64,000 nt of DNA from Allobosea sp. ASV33 (GTDB taxonomy: Bacteria; Pseudomonadota; Alphaproteobacteria; Rhizobiales; Beijerinckiaceae): the NCBI RefSeq assembly GCF_016428755.1, contig NZ_JAELTI010000002.1:1-64000 (forward strand). Direction: 5' to 3'. Position 1 is the stretch's first letter, and every line of letters begins with the position of its first letter. This document shows, in pieces, positions 47,145 to 55,563 of the stretch. Under the pieces are notes generated by a model that was given only the letters and a program-made list of their open reading frames with translations, was not told the DNA's origin and searched no databases. The translations under genes and the position numbers were made by a program.

Positions 47145-47420
47145 TTTCGAAGGGAGCTGTCCAGTCGGGGCTGGCCGCGATTTCGGTACCGCTGCGGACG
47201 TTCCTGTCGGCAGGAGATCACGTCCTCATCACCGATTCCGTTTACGGCCCGACTCGACGGTTTGCCAACGAGATGCAGCCGAGAATGGGGATCTCGGCCG
47301 AGTAATTCGCCCCTCTCCTGGGCGCCGACATCTCCCGCCATTTCCGCCCGAAAACGCGAAGCTGCGCGACGAGTACGGCGACCAGGAGCACTCACAATCC
47401 CGCGCAAGACAGGACACCGA
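47145..47420 (+). pseudogene. Decayed cystathionine beta-lyase (MetC-like) fragment
   Basis: From about 47145 the plus strand reads VQSGLAAISVPLRTFLSAGD, then HVLITDSVYGPTRRFANEMQ, then RMGISAE, a TAA stop (47303-47305), FAPLLGADISRHFRPKTR, and then loses the frame. This is the centre of the PLP fold of cystathionine beta-lyase, where (S/Q)GLAA...AGDH(V/L)L(I/V)TDSVYGPTRRF...YYDPLxGADI is expected; the first Tyr of YYDP has become the stop. N- and C-terminal parts are missing. It differs in sequence from the intact metC-like gene at 59037. It marks the right edge of the defence island. Confidence 0.75.
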
Positions 47421-47429
47421 TCAAGGCTA

Positions 47430-48002
47430 CTATCCCTCTGGGGTCAGCGTCTTGTCGAAATGCGTAGTGCCCTCGGCGCTCGCAAACGACTCAAACCCTC
47501 GGCTGCGCCAGAAGGCAATGGTCCGGGCGGTATCGGTGTTCGCGTGAAGATACAGCGTAGCATAGGCGAGCCTCCTTGCTTCAACCTCTGCCACGGCGTT
47601 AAGCCACCGACCAATTCCGCGGCCGCGTTGGTCCTGGCGCACATACACGCGAACCAATTGCGCGATATCCTGCGGTTGCGGATAACGATCGGCGAAAGCC
47701 GCCGAGAGGTTCGGCTTCCAATCGAGGCGATAGATCCCCGCGGTTGCGACTATCTCTCCAGCGCCGTTGACTACGGTCCAGTACGCGCCCCTATGCGGTG
47801 CGGCGAACCAGCATCGCGGGTTATCTTTCAGCAGAGAGTCGAGATCGGCATGCCAATCGGCGCGATAGGCGATGCCGTAGAATTCCTCGATCACTCCGAG
47901 GCAGAAGCGGCGAGCGGCTTCACGCTCACCACGGTCCATGTCCGGCAGGGGGCGGAGAGACAGCCCGGAAGGGCTGCCAACGTTCGTCGGTGGAGTGCTC
48001 AT
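47430..48002 (-). CDS. GNAT-family N-acetyltransferase
   Basis: This 190-residue protein has the acetyl-CoA-binding motif A VYVRQDQRGRGIGRWLNAVA, preceded by the beta-strand AQLVRVYV. The segment LYLHANTDTARTIAFWRSRGF is the usual C-terminal helix-strand in front of the substrate site. The substrate is unknown. Its start is 26 bases after the last of three binding-protein genes on the same strand, so it probably belongs to the riboswitch-controlled transcript. It also borders the metC remnant at its 3' end. Confidence 0.85.
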   Translation of the reverse strand: MSTPPTNVGSPSGLSLRPLPDMDRGEREAARRFCLGVIEEFYGIAYRADWHADLDSLLKDNPRCWFAAPHRGAYWTVVNGAGEIVATAGIYRLDWKPNLSAAFADRYPQPQDIAQLVRVYVRQDQRGRGIGRWLNAVAEVEARRLAYATLYLHANTDTARTIAFWRSRGFESFASAEGTTHFDKTLTPEG

Positions 48003-48028
48003 GGTGAAGCGGTCTGCGGCAGCTCTTT

Positions 48029-49042
48029 TCAGTCGACCAGCTTCAGCCGCTTGAGACCGGCTGCCACCGTCTCGATGCCATCGATGGTACGGATCGTCGG
48101 GTTCATCGCCTGGGCGCTGAGCTCGATGAAGCGCTTGTTCTTGACGGCATCGAGCTTACCCACGACCGCATCCTTCTCCATGAAGTCGATCTTCACCTTG
48201 GGGTCGTCGGCGGGGAATTTGCGGCGGTCCATGGTGCCGACGATGATGGCGGTGGGATTATGTGAAGCGATCGATTCCCAGCTCACGGCCGGCCATTCTT
48301 CCTCGGTCTGGATCGGGTTCTTCGCACCAAGCACCTGCGTGATGTAGCCGGGCGCGCCGTTCTTCCCGGCCATCCAGGCGTCCCCATTGACGTTGGACGA
48401 TGAGAACCAGAACACCAGCGAGACAGTCGCGGCTTTGCCACCGGCAACCGACGCGATCGCCTTGGCTTCGCGCTGCTTCAGTTCCGCGACGAAGGCCTCT
48501 CCGCGATCCTGCACATCGAAGATCCGGGCCAGCTCGCCGATCTCCTGATAGATCGAATCCATCGAGAACAGCTTAGAGCGCGAGCCGTCTCGCATCGAGT
48601 TGTCCTTGGCGGCGCAATCTCCCGGGGAGACATAGGTCGCGACGCCGAGCTCCTCGAACTGCTCGCGCTTGCCGACCACGCCGTTGGGGCCGACATCGAA
48701 GACGAACTGCGCGGCAACGAGGTCGGGATCGTTCTTCACGACGCCCTCGAAGCTCGGCTGGTTGTTGGAAATACGCGGCACCTTCTCGTTGGCCGCCTTG
48801 AGGTTCTCCAGCACCGGGCCGACCCAGACCGCAGTCCCGACCATCTTGTCGGCGACGCCCAGCGACAGGAGGATCTCTGTCGAGTTCTGGCCGATCGAGA
48901 CCGCCCGCTCGGGCGCCTTGTCGAAGGTGATCTTGCGACCGCAGTTCTCCAGCGTCAGCGGGTACTGCGTCTTGCCAGCAGCGACCGCCCCCGAAGTGCC
49001 GAGTGCAAGCACGCTTATGGCGAAAGCGAAGGAGAATTTCAT
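48029..49042 (-). CDS. FecB/BtuF-type ABC periplasmic binding protein (third of three)
   Basis: This 337-residue protein has a signal peptide (FAFAISVLALGTSGAVAAG). The mature part begins YPLTLENCGRKITFDKAPER, the usual start of siderophore/cobalamin-type Peripla_BP_2 proteins, with ISNNQPSFEGVVKNDPDLV and AVSWESIASHNPTAIIVG further on. It is likely to bind an Fe-chelate, haem or corrinoid in the periplasm. It sits 17 bases after another binding-protein gene in a tight run of three, all downstream of a cobalamin riboswitch, with no permease or ATPase gene in the run. The ligand is therefore inferred to be B12-related, but this is not proven. Confidence 0.82.
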   Translation of the reverse strand: MKFSFAFAISVLALGTSGAVAAGKTQYPLTLENCGRKITFDKAPERAVSIGQNSTEILLSLGVADKMVGTAVWVGPVLENLKAANEKVPRISNNQPSFEGVVKNDPDLVAAQFVFDVGPNGVVGKREQFEELGVATYVSPGDCAAKDNSMRDGSRSKLFSMDSIYQEIGELARIFDVQDRGEAFVAELKQREAKAIASVAGGKAATVSLVFWFSSSNVNGDAWMAGKNGAPGYITQVLGAKNPIQTEEEWPAVSWESIASHNPTAIIVGTMDRRKFPADDPKVKIDFMEKDAVVGKLDAVKNKRFIELSAQAMNPTIRTIDGIETVAAGLKRLKLVD

Positions 49043-49059
49043 CGGGAATTCCTTTCCGT

Positions 49060-50031
49060 TCAGGAGCGCGGCGTCGCGGCGAGGATCGTGTCGAGCCGCG
49101 CGAGGATGAAGGGGATGTTGACCGGGTTAGGCGCGACCAGCGCGTCGTAGAGATGCGTGTCGACGATATGGGCGCGGCCGCGCGCCACGACCGGAAGCGT
49201 CCCGGCGCCCGGCAAAGGTGCCAGCAATTCGCGCACCGAAGCCGCCTTGCCGATCGGCGCCAGCAGGGCGATGTCGGCGCTGCCGATGGAACGCAGATCG
49301 GCGAGCGGGCGCATGAAGGAGCCGTTGCAGTCAAAGCCATCGGCCCTGTCAACGAGCGGCTTCAAGCCGATGCGGCGGAAGAGGTCGAGCGCGAGCGCCG
49401 TCTCGTCGACGATCGGATGGAAGGAGTTCGCCGTCACCTGGGCATAGGCGATGGTCCGGCCGCGCCGGGCGGCGTGGCGCTCGGCGAAGGCGGCGATGGC
49501 CGCATCCGCGTTCGCGACAAGCCTATCCGCTGGCTCGGGTCTACCGACGAGGCGGGCGATCAGCCGGGTCAGGTCGGCATACGGATCGCGCAGGTTCCGG
49601 CGAACGCTGACCAGCGTCGGTGCGATCTCGGCCAGTCGATCATAGTGATCGCCATAGCTGTGATAGGCCGTCGCGGCGAGGATCAGGTCGGGCTCCAGCT
49701 CGCGCAGCAGATCGAGATCGACACGCCCCGCCGGAACGCTCGCGATCTCGGGCGAAAGCGCCGGCTGGACCCAGGGGAAGTTGTGGCCGTCAAGGCCCGC
49801 GCCGTAGCGCATCGCACCAACCAGAGGTGCGTCGAGGGCACGCGCAATGGCGAGGTCGCTATAGCCAGCCGCCACGATGCGTTTCGGCGCTCCCGGGAGG
49901 GTGAGTTCACCATGGCTATGCCGGACGCGGATCGCTCCGTCATCGCCATGAGCGATACCGGTGCGGACACCGAGAAGCGCGCAGCCCACTCCCATCAGAA
50001 CGGCCCTACGCGAGATCGTTGCCGGGATCAT
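49060..50031 (-). CDS. FecB/BtuF-type ABC periplasmic binding protein (second of three)
   Basis: This 323-residue protein starts with a twin-arginine-like leader (ATISRRAVLMGVGCALLG). It shows GELTLPGAPKRIVAAGYSDL, DLDLLRELEPDLILAATAYH, YDRLAEIAPTLVSVRRNLRD and the closing DIALLAPIGKAAS of Peripla_BP_2 proteins. Sequence similarity to its two neighbours is low, so the three are not recent duplicates and may bind different forms of a ligand. It lies 23 bases after the first binding-protein gene and is evidently co-transcribed with it. Confidence 0.82.
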   Translation of the reverse strand: MIPATISRRAVLMGVGCALLGVRTGIAHGDDGAIRVRHSHGELTLPGAPKRIVAAGYSDLAIARALDAPLVGAMRYGAGLDGHNFPWVQPALSPEIASVPAGRVDLDLLRELEPDLILAATAYHSYGDHYDRLAEIAPTLVSVRRNLRDPYADLTRLIARLVGRPEPADRLVANADAAIAAFAERHAARRGRTIAYAQVTANSFHPIVDETALALDLFRRIGLKPLVDRADGFDCNGSFMRPLADLRSIGSADIALLAPIGKAASVRELLAPLPGAGTLPVVARGRAHIVDTHLYDALVAPNPVNIPFILARLDTILAATPRS

Positions 50032-50054
50032 GATGCCCCTCCGGTCCGTGGCGC

Positions 50055-51053
50055 TCAGGCCTTCTTCGGAAAGTTGCTCTCGACCATGTCGAGCAGGCGC
50101 AGCGCCGCGAGGTAGTCCGGCCGCACGGCGGATTCGTCGAGCTCCCAGCGTCGGTAGCTGATGACGGCGTCGAGCTGGCGGAAGCCCGGATCGCAGCAGA
50201 GCTGGCCCATGCTGACCGGACCGTTCGAGACCATGATGAGATTGGGCGCGGTGAAAACATCGAGCACCGAGGCGATCGGCACGATGACCCGTCCGTCCGC
50301 ATCTGGCTTGCCGCCCTGCACCTTGGCTGCGGCGTCGAAAACTTTGAAGCCGAGGCCCGCCAGAGTCCGGGCGAGCCCGCTATCGGCGGCGATGGCAAAG
50401 GGATCCTCATGAATGCCCGCAGCATTCGCCTGAAGAAGCGCGATCTCACCTTCCGGCAAGGCGACCTTGCCAGCGACCTCCTTGGCGCGCGTCTCGAAGG
50501 CCGCGACCAGTCCGCCCACCTTGTCGGTCCTTCCGGTCGCCTCAGCGATCAGCGCCAACTCCTCGCGCCAGCCCGGCAAGGTTGCGGGAACGACGAGCAC
50601 CGGCGCAATTGCCGTAAGCTCCTTCAGCACCGCCCGGCTCAGCACGCCGCCGGGATTGCGCCCGCCGGCGATGATCAGGTCGGGAGAAGCCGCCTTGACC
50701 GCATCGAGATCGACCGCATCGGGGCGCTGCGGCAGTGCGGTGCTCTTCTGCGCCGTCGCCTGCCGATTCCACAAAGGCGGGAAGCCGGTGCGGCGGTTGA
50801 TCCGACCGTCGGGGAAGCGCACATCCGCCACCGCCACCGGCGCGCCCAGCGCGAAGAGATATCCCGCGAGGCCCGCATCGAGCACCACGATCCGCTTCGG
50901 TTCGGCCGGAAGCCGGACTGGCCCCGCCTCGCCGGTCACGGTGCGGGTCTGTGCCGACGCCGGCCGCACGGATGCGAGGCTCGCCGCCCCGGCCAGGAGC
51001 GCCGCGATGGTCCGGCGCGACGGATGATATTGTCCCTTGATGCCAATCGACAT
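50055..51053 (-). CDS. FecB/BtuF-type ABC periplasmic binding protein (first of three)
   Basis: This protein has about 332 residues. ATG 51053 (MSIGIKGQYHPSRRTIAALL) has a GGGAG site, unlike the in-frame ATG at 51155, and gives a twin-arginine-like signal ending PASA-QTRTV. The mature protein has GPVRLPAEPKRIVVLDAGLA, DAVKAASPDLIIAGGRNPGG and ELTAIAPVLVVPATLPGWRE, typical of iron-siderophore/cobalamin binding proteins. It is the first gene after the cobalamin riboswitch. The leader between riboswitch and start contains GGATGC-GAT-GCATCC just before the ribosome site (51071-51085), a candidate expression-platform hairpin. Confidence 0.83.
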   Translation of the reverse strand: MSIGIKGQYHPSRRTIAALLAGAASLASVRPASAQTRTVTGEAGPVRLPAEPKRIVVLDAGLAGYLFALGAPVAVADVRFPDGRINRRTGFPPLWNRQATAQKSTALPQRPDAVDLDAVKAASPDLIIAGGRNPGGVLSRAVLKELTAIAPVLVVPATLPGWREELALIAEATGRTDKVGGLVAAFETRAKEVAGKVALPEGEIALLQANAAGIHEDPFAIAADSGLARTLAGLGFKVFDAAAKVQGGKPDADGRVIVPIASVLDVFTAPNLIMVSNGPVSMGQLCCDPGFRQLDAVISYRRWELDESAVRPDYLAALRLLDMVESNFPKKA

Positions 51054-51221
51054 CGCAAGCTCCCACGGTTCACACCCGGATGCATCGCATCCGGTGCCGG
51101 TGCCGTGAGCTTCGGGAGAGATCTCCGTCGGTCGCGGGCGCGCGGCAACATTCATCGAATGTCACCGTCACGGAGACGACCGCGCCCTGGCACACCCCGT
51201 GCCGCGAGCTCAGGTGACTGG

Positions 51222-51400
51222 AACAGGCAGGTCTCCTGGCTCCCGGGTCATCGCTAAATCCCCACCTTCCCGACTTCGCTGAACGCGTCGTCAGTGGCCG
51301 TTTCGGGGATCGGCTCGCCGGTTACAGTTGCGGGGGCAGCCGCGGTGTCGAACCGCGTTCCCTTTTCATCCGCCTCGCGGCGGAACCTGTTCCGAGCAGC
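51222..51400 (-). ncRNA. Cobalamin (adenosylcobalamin) riboswitch
   Basis: On the minus strand the conserved parts appear in the right order. They are GGTTCC near 51386, GAAAAGGGAA (about 51367-51358), GGCTGCCCCCGCAACTGTAA (about 51340-51321), the L5 sequence GCCACTG (about 51301-51295), GGGAAGGTGGGG, and the B12 box AGCCAGGAGACCTGCC (51241-51226). The B12 box and the GCAACTGTAA core are the hallmarks of the class. It lies upstream of three binding-protein genes on the same strand and should shut them off when cobalamin is plentiful. Confidence 0.95.
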
Positions 51401-51500
51401 GTTGTAGCGGCGCGCGTGACGATTGGGAAGCTCACGGCTGAATTCTCCTGGACGGCTAGATTGAGTCACCCGCGGCAACATCGCCAAACCTAGTTGACTC

Positions 51501-51520
51501 GTAATGTTATAATATTGCAC
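51501..51520 (+). promoter_or_regulatory. Zur-like zinc-repressor box overlapping a -10 element
   Basis: GTAATGTTATAATATTGCAC resembles the alphaproteobacterial Zur operator, a palindrome of the type GTAATGTTATAACATTAC; the left half is exact and the right half has a few mismatches. A perfect TATAAT (51508-51513) lies inside it, so a bound repressor would cover the promoter. It precedes a COG0523 GTPase and zinT, both typical members of zinc-starvation regulons. Confidence 0.7.
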
Positions 51521-51560
51521 TTCATGCGTCAGCCACCCGTCAGCCAGTAAGGCTTTGCGC

Positions 51561-52781
51561 ATGAACCAGTCCGACCGTCTCCCTGTCACGGTGCTCTCCG
51601 GCTTTCTTGGAGCCGGCAAGACGACCCTCCTGAATCATGTCCTGAACAACCGTGAGGGCCGGAAGGTCGCCGTCATCGTCAACGACATGAGCGAGGTAAA
51701 CATCGACGCCGACCTTATCCGCGAGGGCGGAAGCGATCTCTCACGGACCGAGGAGAAGCTCGTCGAAATGAGCAATGGCTGCATCTGCTGCACCCTGCGC
51801 GACGATCTGCTGGCCGAAGTTCGGCGCCTCGCCGAAGCCGGACGTTTCGATTACCTGCTCATCGAGGGCACCGGCATCGCCGAACCGCTGCCAGTTGCGG
51901 CGACCTTCGAATTCCGAGACGAGGACGGGCTCTCGCTGTCGGATGTGGCGCGCCTCGACACCATGGTCACGGTCGTCGACGCCGTACATCTGCTGAAAGA
52001 TTATGGCTCGCGCGATTTCCTGCGCGAGCGCGGCGAGACGGCGGGCGAAGGCGACGAGCGCACCCTAGTCGATCTCCTCGTTGGCCAGATCGAGTTCGCC
52101 GACGTCGTCGTGCTCAACAAGATCTCGGACGCCACGCCCGAGCAGTACGACGCCGTCCGCAAGATCGTGCGCGCGCTGAACCCCGACGCGAAGCTTGTCG
52201 AGGCAGACTTCGGCCGGGTTCCGCTCGACGCCGTGCTGGATACCGGCCTCTTCGACCATGAGAAGGCCAAGCAGCACCCGCTCTGGTACAAGGAACTCTA
52301 CGGTTTCAAGGACCATGTCCCGGAGACCGAGGAATACGGCGTCTCCTCCTTCGTCTACCGGGCACGACGCCCCTTCCATCCGCAGAAGTTCAACGACTTC
52401 CTGACGCAGACCTGGCCGGGACTGATCCGCGCCAAGGGCCATTTCTGGCTGGCGACGCGGCCGGACTGGGTGGGCGAGATGTCGCTCGCCGGAGCGATCT
52501 GCCGAACCGAGGCGATGGGCTTCTGGTGGGCGGCCGTGCCGCGCGCCCGCTGGCCCGAGCATCCGGAATGGAAGGCGCTCCTACACCGCCACTGGCACTC
52601 GGTCTGGGGCGACCGGCGACAGGAGCTCGTCTTCATCGGCGCGGGAATGGACGAACCGACGATCCGCGCCGGGCTCGATGCCTGCCTTCTTGGCGAGACC
52701 CCAACAATCGCCTTCAAGCCGGAACGCTACCGCGACCTGCCCGATCCGTTCCCCACCTGGCATCGCGCCGAAGCGGCCTGA
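51561..52781 (+). CDS. COG0523-family GTPase, probable zinc metallochaperone (ZigA-type)
   Basis: This 406-residue G3E GTPase has Walker [12 protein letters not shown], the metal-binding CxCC motif [15 protein letters not shown], the G-loop [17 protein letters not shown] and the guanine-specificity VVLNKISD. A CobW_C domain forms the C-terminal third ([20 protein letters not shown]). COG0523 proteins include CobW (cobalt/B12) and zinc chaperones such as ZigA. The Zur-like box upstream and zinT downstream point to zinc and not to B12, although a cobalamin riboswitch lies on the opposite strand next door. ATG 51561 has an AGTAAGG site; a TTG two codons earlier is less likely. Confidence 0.88.
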   Translation: MNQSDRLPVTVLSGFLGAGKTTLLNHVLNNREGRKVAVIVNDMSEVNIDADLIREGGSDLSRTEEKLVEMSNGCICCTLRDDLLAEVRRLAEAGRFDYLLIEGTGIAEPLPVAATFEFRDEDGLSLSDVARLDTMVTVVDAVHLLKDYGSRDFLRERGETAGEGDERTLVDLLVGQIEFADVVVLNKISDATPEQYDAVRKIVRALNPDAKLVEADFGRVPLDAVLDTGLFDHEKAKQHPLWYKELYGFKDHVPETEEYGVSSFVYRARRPFHPQKFNDFLTQTWPGLIRAKGHFWLATRPDWVGEMSLAGAICRTEAMGFWWAAVPRARWPEHPEWKALLHRHWHSVWGDRRQELVFIGAGMDEPTIRAGLDACLLGETPTIAFKPERYRDLPDPFPTWHRAEAA

Positions 52782-52895
52782 AGGCCGCCGATATCAGCAT
52801 TCCAAAGACCGGGCGAGCCACTGACGGACGTCGTCGCCATCCCGGATGAGCCAACCCTTCACATCACCCAACCTGCCATCGGCAAGGACCAACGC

Positions 52896-53576
52896 ATGCA
52901 CACGACAATCGCAAGATCCGCCCGGGCGCTCTCTTTGTTCTGCGCTCTTTTTCTGGCAGGCAACATCATCGCCACGGGACCTGCCCAGTCGAAATCGACC
53001 AAGGGACACGACCATGCGCACGGCCATTCCCACGGCGCGAACAGCGAGATCTACAACGGCTATTTCAAGGACGACCAGGTCAAGCCGCGCACGCTTGACG
53101 ATTGGGACGGCGAGTGGCAGTCCGTCTATCCCTATCTGCTTGACGGCACGCTGGATCCGGTAATGGCCGACAAGGCGAAGCACGGTGGCAAGAGCACTGC
53201 CGAATATCGTGCCTATTACGACGTGGGCTACAAAACCGATGTCGACCGCATCGTCATCGCGGGCCCCAGCGTGACGTTCTTCCGCGGAAAGCAGTCTGCG
53301 AAGGCCAACTACGTCACGGACGGCCACGAAATCCTCACCTACGCCAAGGGCAACCGCGGTGTCCGCTTCATTTTCAGGAAGACGGATGGCGACGAAGCGG
53401 CTCCGAAATTCATCCAGTTCAGTGATCACAACATCGCGCCTGAAATCGCCGACCATTATCATCTCTACTGGGGGAACGACCGGGCGGCGCTGTTGAAGGA
53501 GGTCACGAACTGGCCGACCTATTATCCATCGGAGCTGACGGGAAAGCAGATCGTCAAGGAAATGCTGACTCATTGA
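52896..53576 (+). CDS. zinT: Periplasmic zinc-binding protein ZinT (YodA)
   Basis: ZinT is a periplasmic zinc chaperone made under zinc limitation, thought to pass zinc to ZnuA. The 226-residue protein has a signal peptide (ALSLFCALFLAGNIIATGPA), then a His-rich loop GHDHAHGHSHG and the calycin-like ZinT domain. The domain runs from YFKDDQVKPRTLDDWDGEWQ through IQFSDHNIAPEIADHYHLYW (metal-binding histidines) to the family's conserved end NWPTYYPSELTGKQIVKEML. It follows the COG0523 gene by 114 bases on the same strand and is probably in the same Zur regulon. Confidence 0.94.
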   Translation: MHTTIARSARALSLFCALFLAGNIIATGPAQSKSTKGHDHAHGHSHGANSEIYNGYFKDDQVKPRTLDDWDGEWQSVYPYLLDGTLDPVMADKAKHGGKSTAEYRAYYDVGYKTDVDRIVIAGPSVTFFRGKQSAKANYVTDGHEILTYAKGNRGVRFIFRKTDGDEAAPKFIQFSDHNIAPEIADHYHLYWGNDRAALLKEVTNWPTYYPSELTGKQIVKEMLTH

Positions 53577-53728
53577 CGAGCCAGGGCTCGATACGCGCTT
53601 CGTCCGAACCTATTGATGCTGAGTGCGGCAACCGTGCGCCGAGATCGATCGAAGGAAACGGAGGGCGTTCGCTCAGTGGGAACATGCATTAGCATTGAGA
53701 CGAATTGGACTCACCGAGCGGACCGAAC

Positions 53729-54607
53729 TTGAACAGTCGTCAGATCGAAGTCTTTGCCGCCGTCATGAAAGCGGGAACCGTTTCGCGGGCAGCCGAAATC
53801 CTCGGGGTCACCCAACCCGGGGTCAGCCGGCTGATTGCGGAGCTCGAAAGGTCGCTGGGCTTCGCCCTGTTCGACCGGGTGCGCAATCGTATCGTGCCAA
53901 CCCCCGAAGGACGAACCTTCTTCGCCGAGGTCGAGGCCAATTTCCGCGGCATGGATCGGCTGCGCGCCAGCGCTGCCCGCATCCGCGACTACGGAGCCGG
54001 TCAGCTCCGGGTCGCGACGCTCTCGGCACTAAGCTCCTCGATCATCCCGAGCGCCGTGTTGCGCTTCCGGAATCTGCGTCCCGACGCGACCGTCACTCTG
54101 ATGGTCCTGCCCTCCCGGGACGTGCGCGACGGTGTCGCGTCCGGCATCTACGATGTCGGCCTGGCCGCCGACGAGATCGATGTCACCGGGGTGGTCCATC
54201 AGGTCTTCGTTCAGCCCCGCGCGCTCTGCGCCATCCCGCTCGGCCATCCCTTGGCCCAGCTCGAGACGATCGGCCCGCATGACCTGTCGGGCGTCGATTT
54301 CGTCGCCTACGTACCGGAGGATCGCGCCCGCCAGCGCTTCGACATGATCATGTCGGAAGCCGGGGCGGCGCCGCCCCGCGTGGTGGTCGAAACGATCTAT
54401 GCCGCGACCGTCTGTGCGCTGGTCGCGCAAGGCGTCGGCGCCGGGTTGATCAGTCCGTATGCAATTGCCGGTCATGACCAGAGCCAGGTCGTGCTGCGTC
54501 CGTTCGAACCGCCGGTGCAGAGCCGCAGCTTTCTGATCCTGCCGCCGGACAGGCCCAAATCCGAGCTCGTGCGCGACTTCATCGGCTGCCTCATGGAAGC
54601 GCGCTGA
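53729..54607 (+). CDS. LysR-family transcriptional regulator
   Basis: This regulator of about 292 residues has an N-terminal winged HTH (NSRQIEVFAAVMKAGTVSRA, then AEILGVTQPGVSRLIAELER) and a substrate-binding effector domain (LRVATLSALSSSIIPSAVLR, VVHQVFVQPRALCAIPLGHP, VCALVAQGVGAGLISPYAIA). TTG 53729 matches the usual family N-terminus; TTG 53705 is also in frame. It lies 108 bases upstream of an amino-acid ABC transporter operon on the same strand and is the likely regulator of that operon. Confidence 0.87.
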   Translation: MNSRQIEVFAAVMKAGTVSRAAEILGVTQPGVSRLIAELERSLGFALFDRVRNRIVPTPEGRTFFAEVEANFRGMDRLRASAARIRDYGAGQLRVATLSALSSSIIPSAVLRFRNLRPDATVTLMVLPSRDVRDGVASGIYDVGLAADEIDVTGVVHQVFVQPRALCAIPLGHPLAQLETIGPHDLSGVDFVAYVPEDRARQRFDMIMSEAGAAPPRVVVETIYAATVCALVAQGVGAGLISPYAIAGHDQSQVVLRPFEPPVQSRSFLILPPDRPKSELVRDFIGCLMEAR

Positions 54608-54715
54608 GATCATAACAACCGAGCATCGAGCTATGCCCTAGCTCGCATTGCACGGCTCCTCTTCCCCGTTATCCTCCCTGGAAACGCGCCAGAGACGCGA
54701 TTTCGAGGGGTATCG

Positions 54716-55531
54716 ATGAGTTCTACCATGCAGCAGGCCGCAAGGCCCGCGAGCGATGACGCACGCCCTGCGGGGCTGAAGCAGACCTCGTTGAACACTG
54801 CCACCGCGGTCGAGATGATCGGCGTGAACAAGTGGTACGGCGAGTTCCACGTGTTGCGGGACATCAACCTCAAGGTTCAGCGCGGCGAGAAGCTGGTCAT
54901 CTGCGGCCCGTCCGGCTCGGGCAAGTCGACGATGATCCGCTGCATCAACCGGCTCGAGGAGCACCAGAAGGGCCAGATCATCGTCGACGGGACGGAGCTG
55001 ACCAACGATCTCAAGAAGATCGACGAGATCCGCCGCGACGTGGGCATGGTCTTCCAGCACTTCAACCTGTTCCCGCATCTGACGATCCTCGAGAACCTGA
55101 CGCTGGCGCCGATCTGGGTGCGCAAGATGCCCAAGAAGGACGCCGAGGAGATCGCGATGCACTATCTCAAGCGCGTCAAGATCCCGGAGCAGGCGGCGAA
55201 GTATCCGGGCCAGCTCTCCGGCGGCCAGCAGCAGCGCGTCGCGATCGCCCGCTCGCTCTGCATGAGCCCGAAAATCATGCTGTTCGACGAGCCGACCTCG
55301 GCGCTCGATCCAGAAATGGTCAAGGAGGTGCTCGACACCATGGTCTCGCTGGCCGAGGAGGGCATGACCATGCTCTGCGTCACCCACGAGATGGGCTTCG
55401 CCCGCCAGGTCGCCGACCGCGTCATCTTCATGGATGCCGGCCAGATCGTCGAGATGAACACCCCCGATGCGTTCTTCAAGAACCCGCAGCACGAGCGCAC
55501 CAAGCTCTTCCTGAGCCAGATCCTGCACTGA
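54716..55531 (+). CDS. Polar amino-acid ABC transporter ATP-binding protein (GlnQ type)
   Basis: This 271-residue ATPase has Walker [20 protein letters not shown]-loop [18 protein letters not shown], signature [19 protein letters not shown], Walker [17 protein letters not shown] and the H-loop [15 protein letters not shown]. The RCINRLE and FNLFPHLT segments are typical of polar amino-acid importers. An N-terminal extension of about 25 residues precedes the domain. It is the first gene of a seven-gene plus-strand run (two permeases, two binding proteins, two enzymes). Confidence 0.93.
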   Translation: MSSTMQQAARPASDDARPAGLKQTSLNTATAVEMIGVNKWYGEFHVLRDINLKVQRGEKLVICGPSGSGKSTMIRCINRLEEHQKGQIIVDGTELTNDLKKIDEIRRDVGMVFQHFNLFPHLTILENLTLAPIWVRKMPKKDAEEIAMHYLKRVKIPEQAAKYPGQLSGGQQQRVAIARSLCMSPKIMLFDEPTSALDPEMVKEVLDTMVSLAEEGMTMLCVTHEMGFARQVADRVIFMDAGQIVEMNTPDAFFKNPQHERTKLFLSQILH

Positions 55532-55563
55532 GCAGATCCAACCTTTCCGGATCGGAGATCGTC

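Noticed and set aside
37700-47430. Integrase, transposase or att site of the defence island
   Set aside because: No recombinase gene, tRNA or long direct repeat is visible at either junction; only decayed genes mark the borders.
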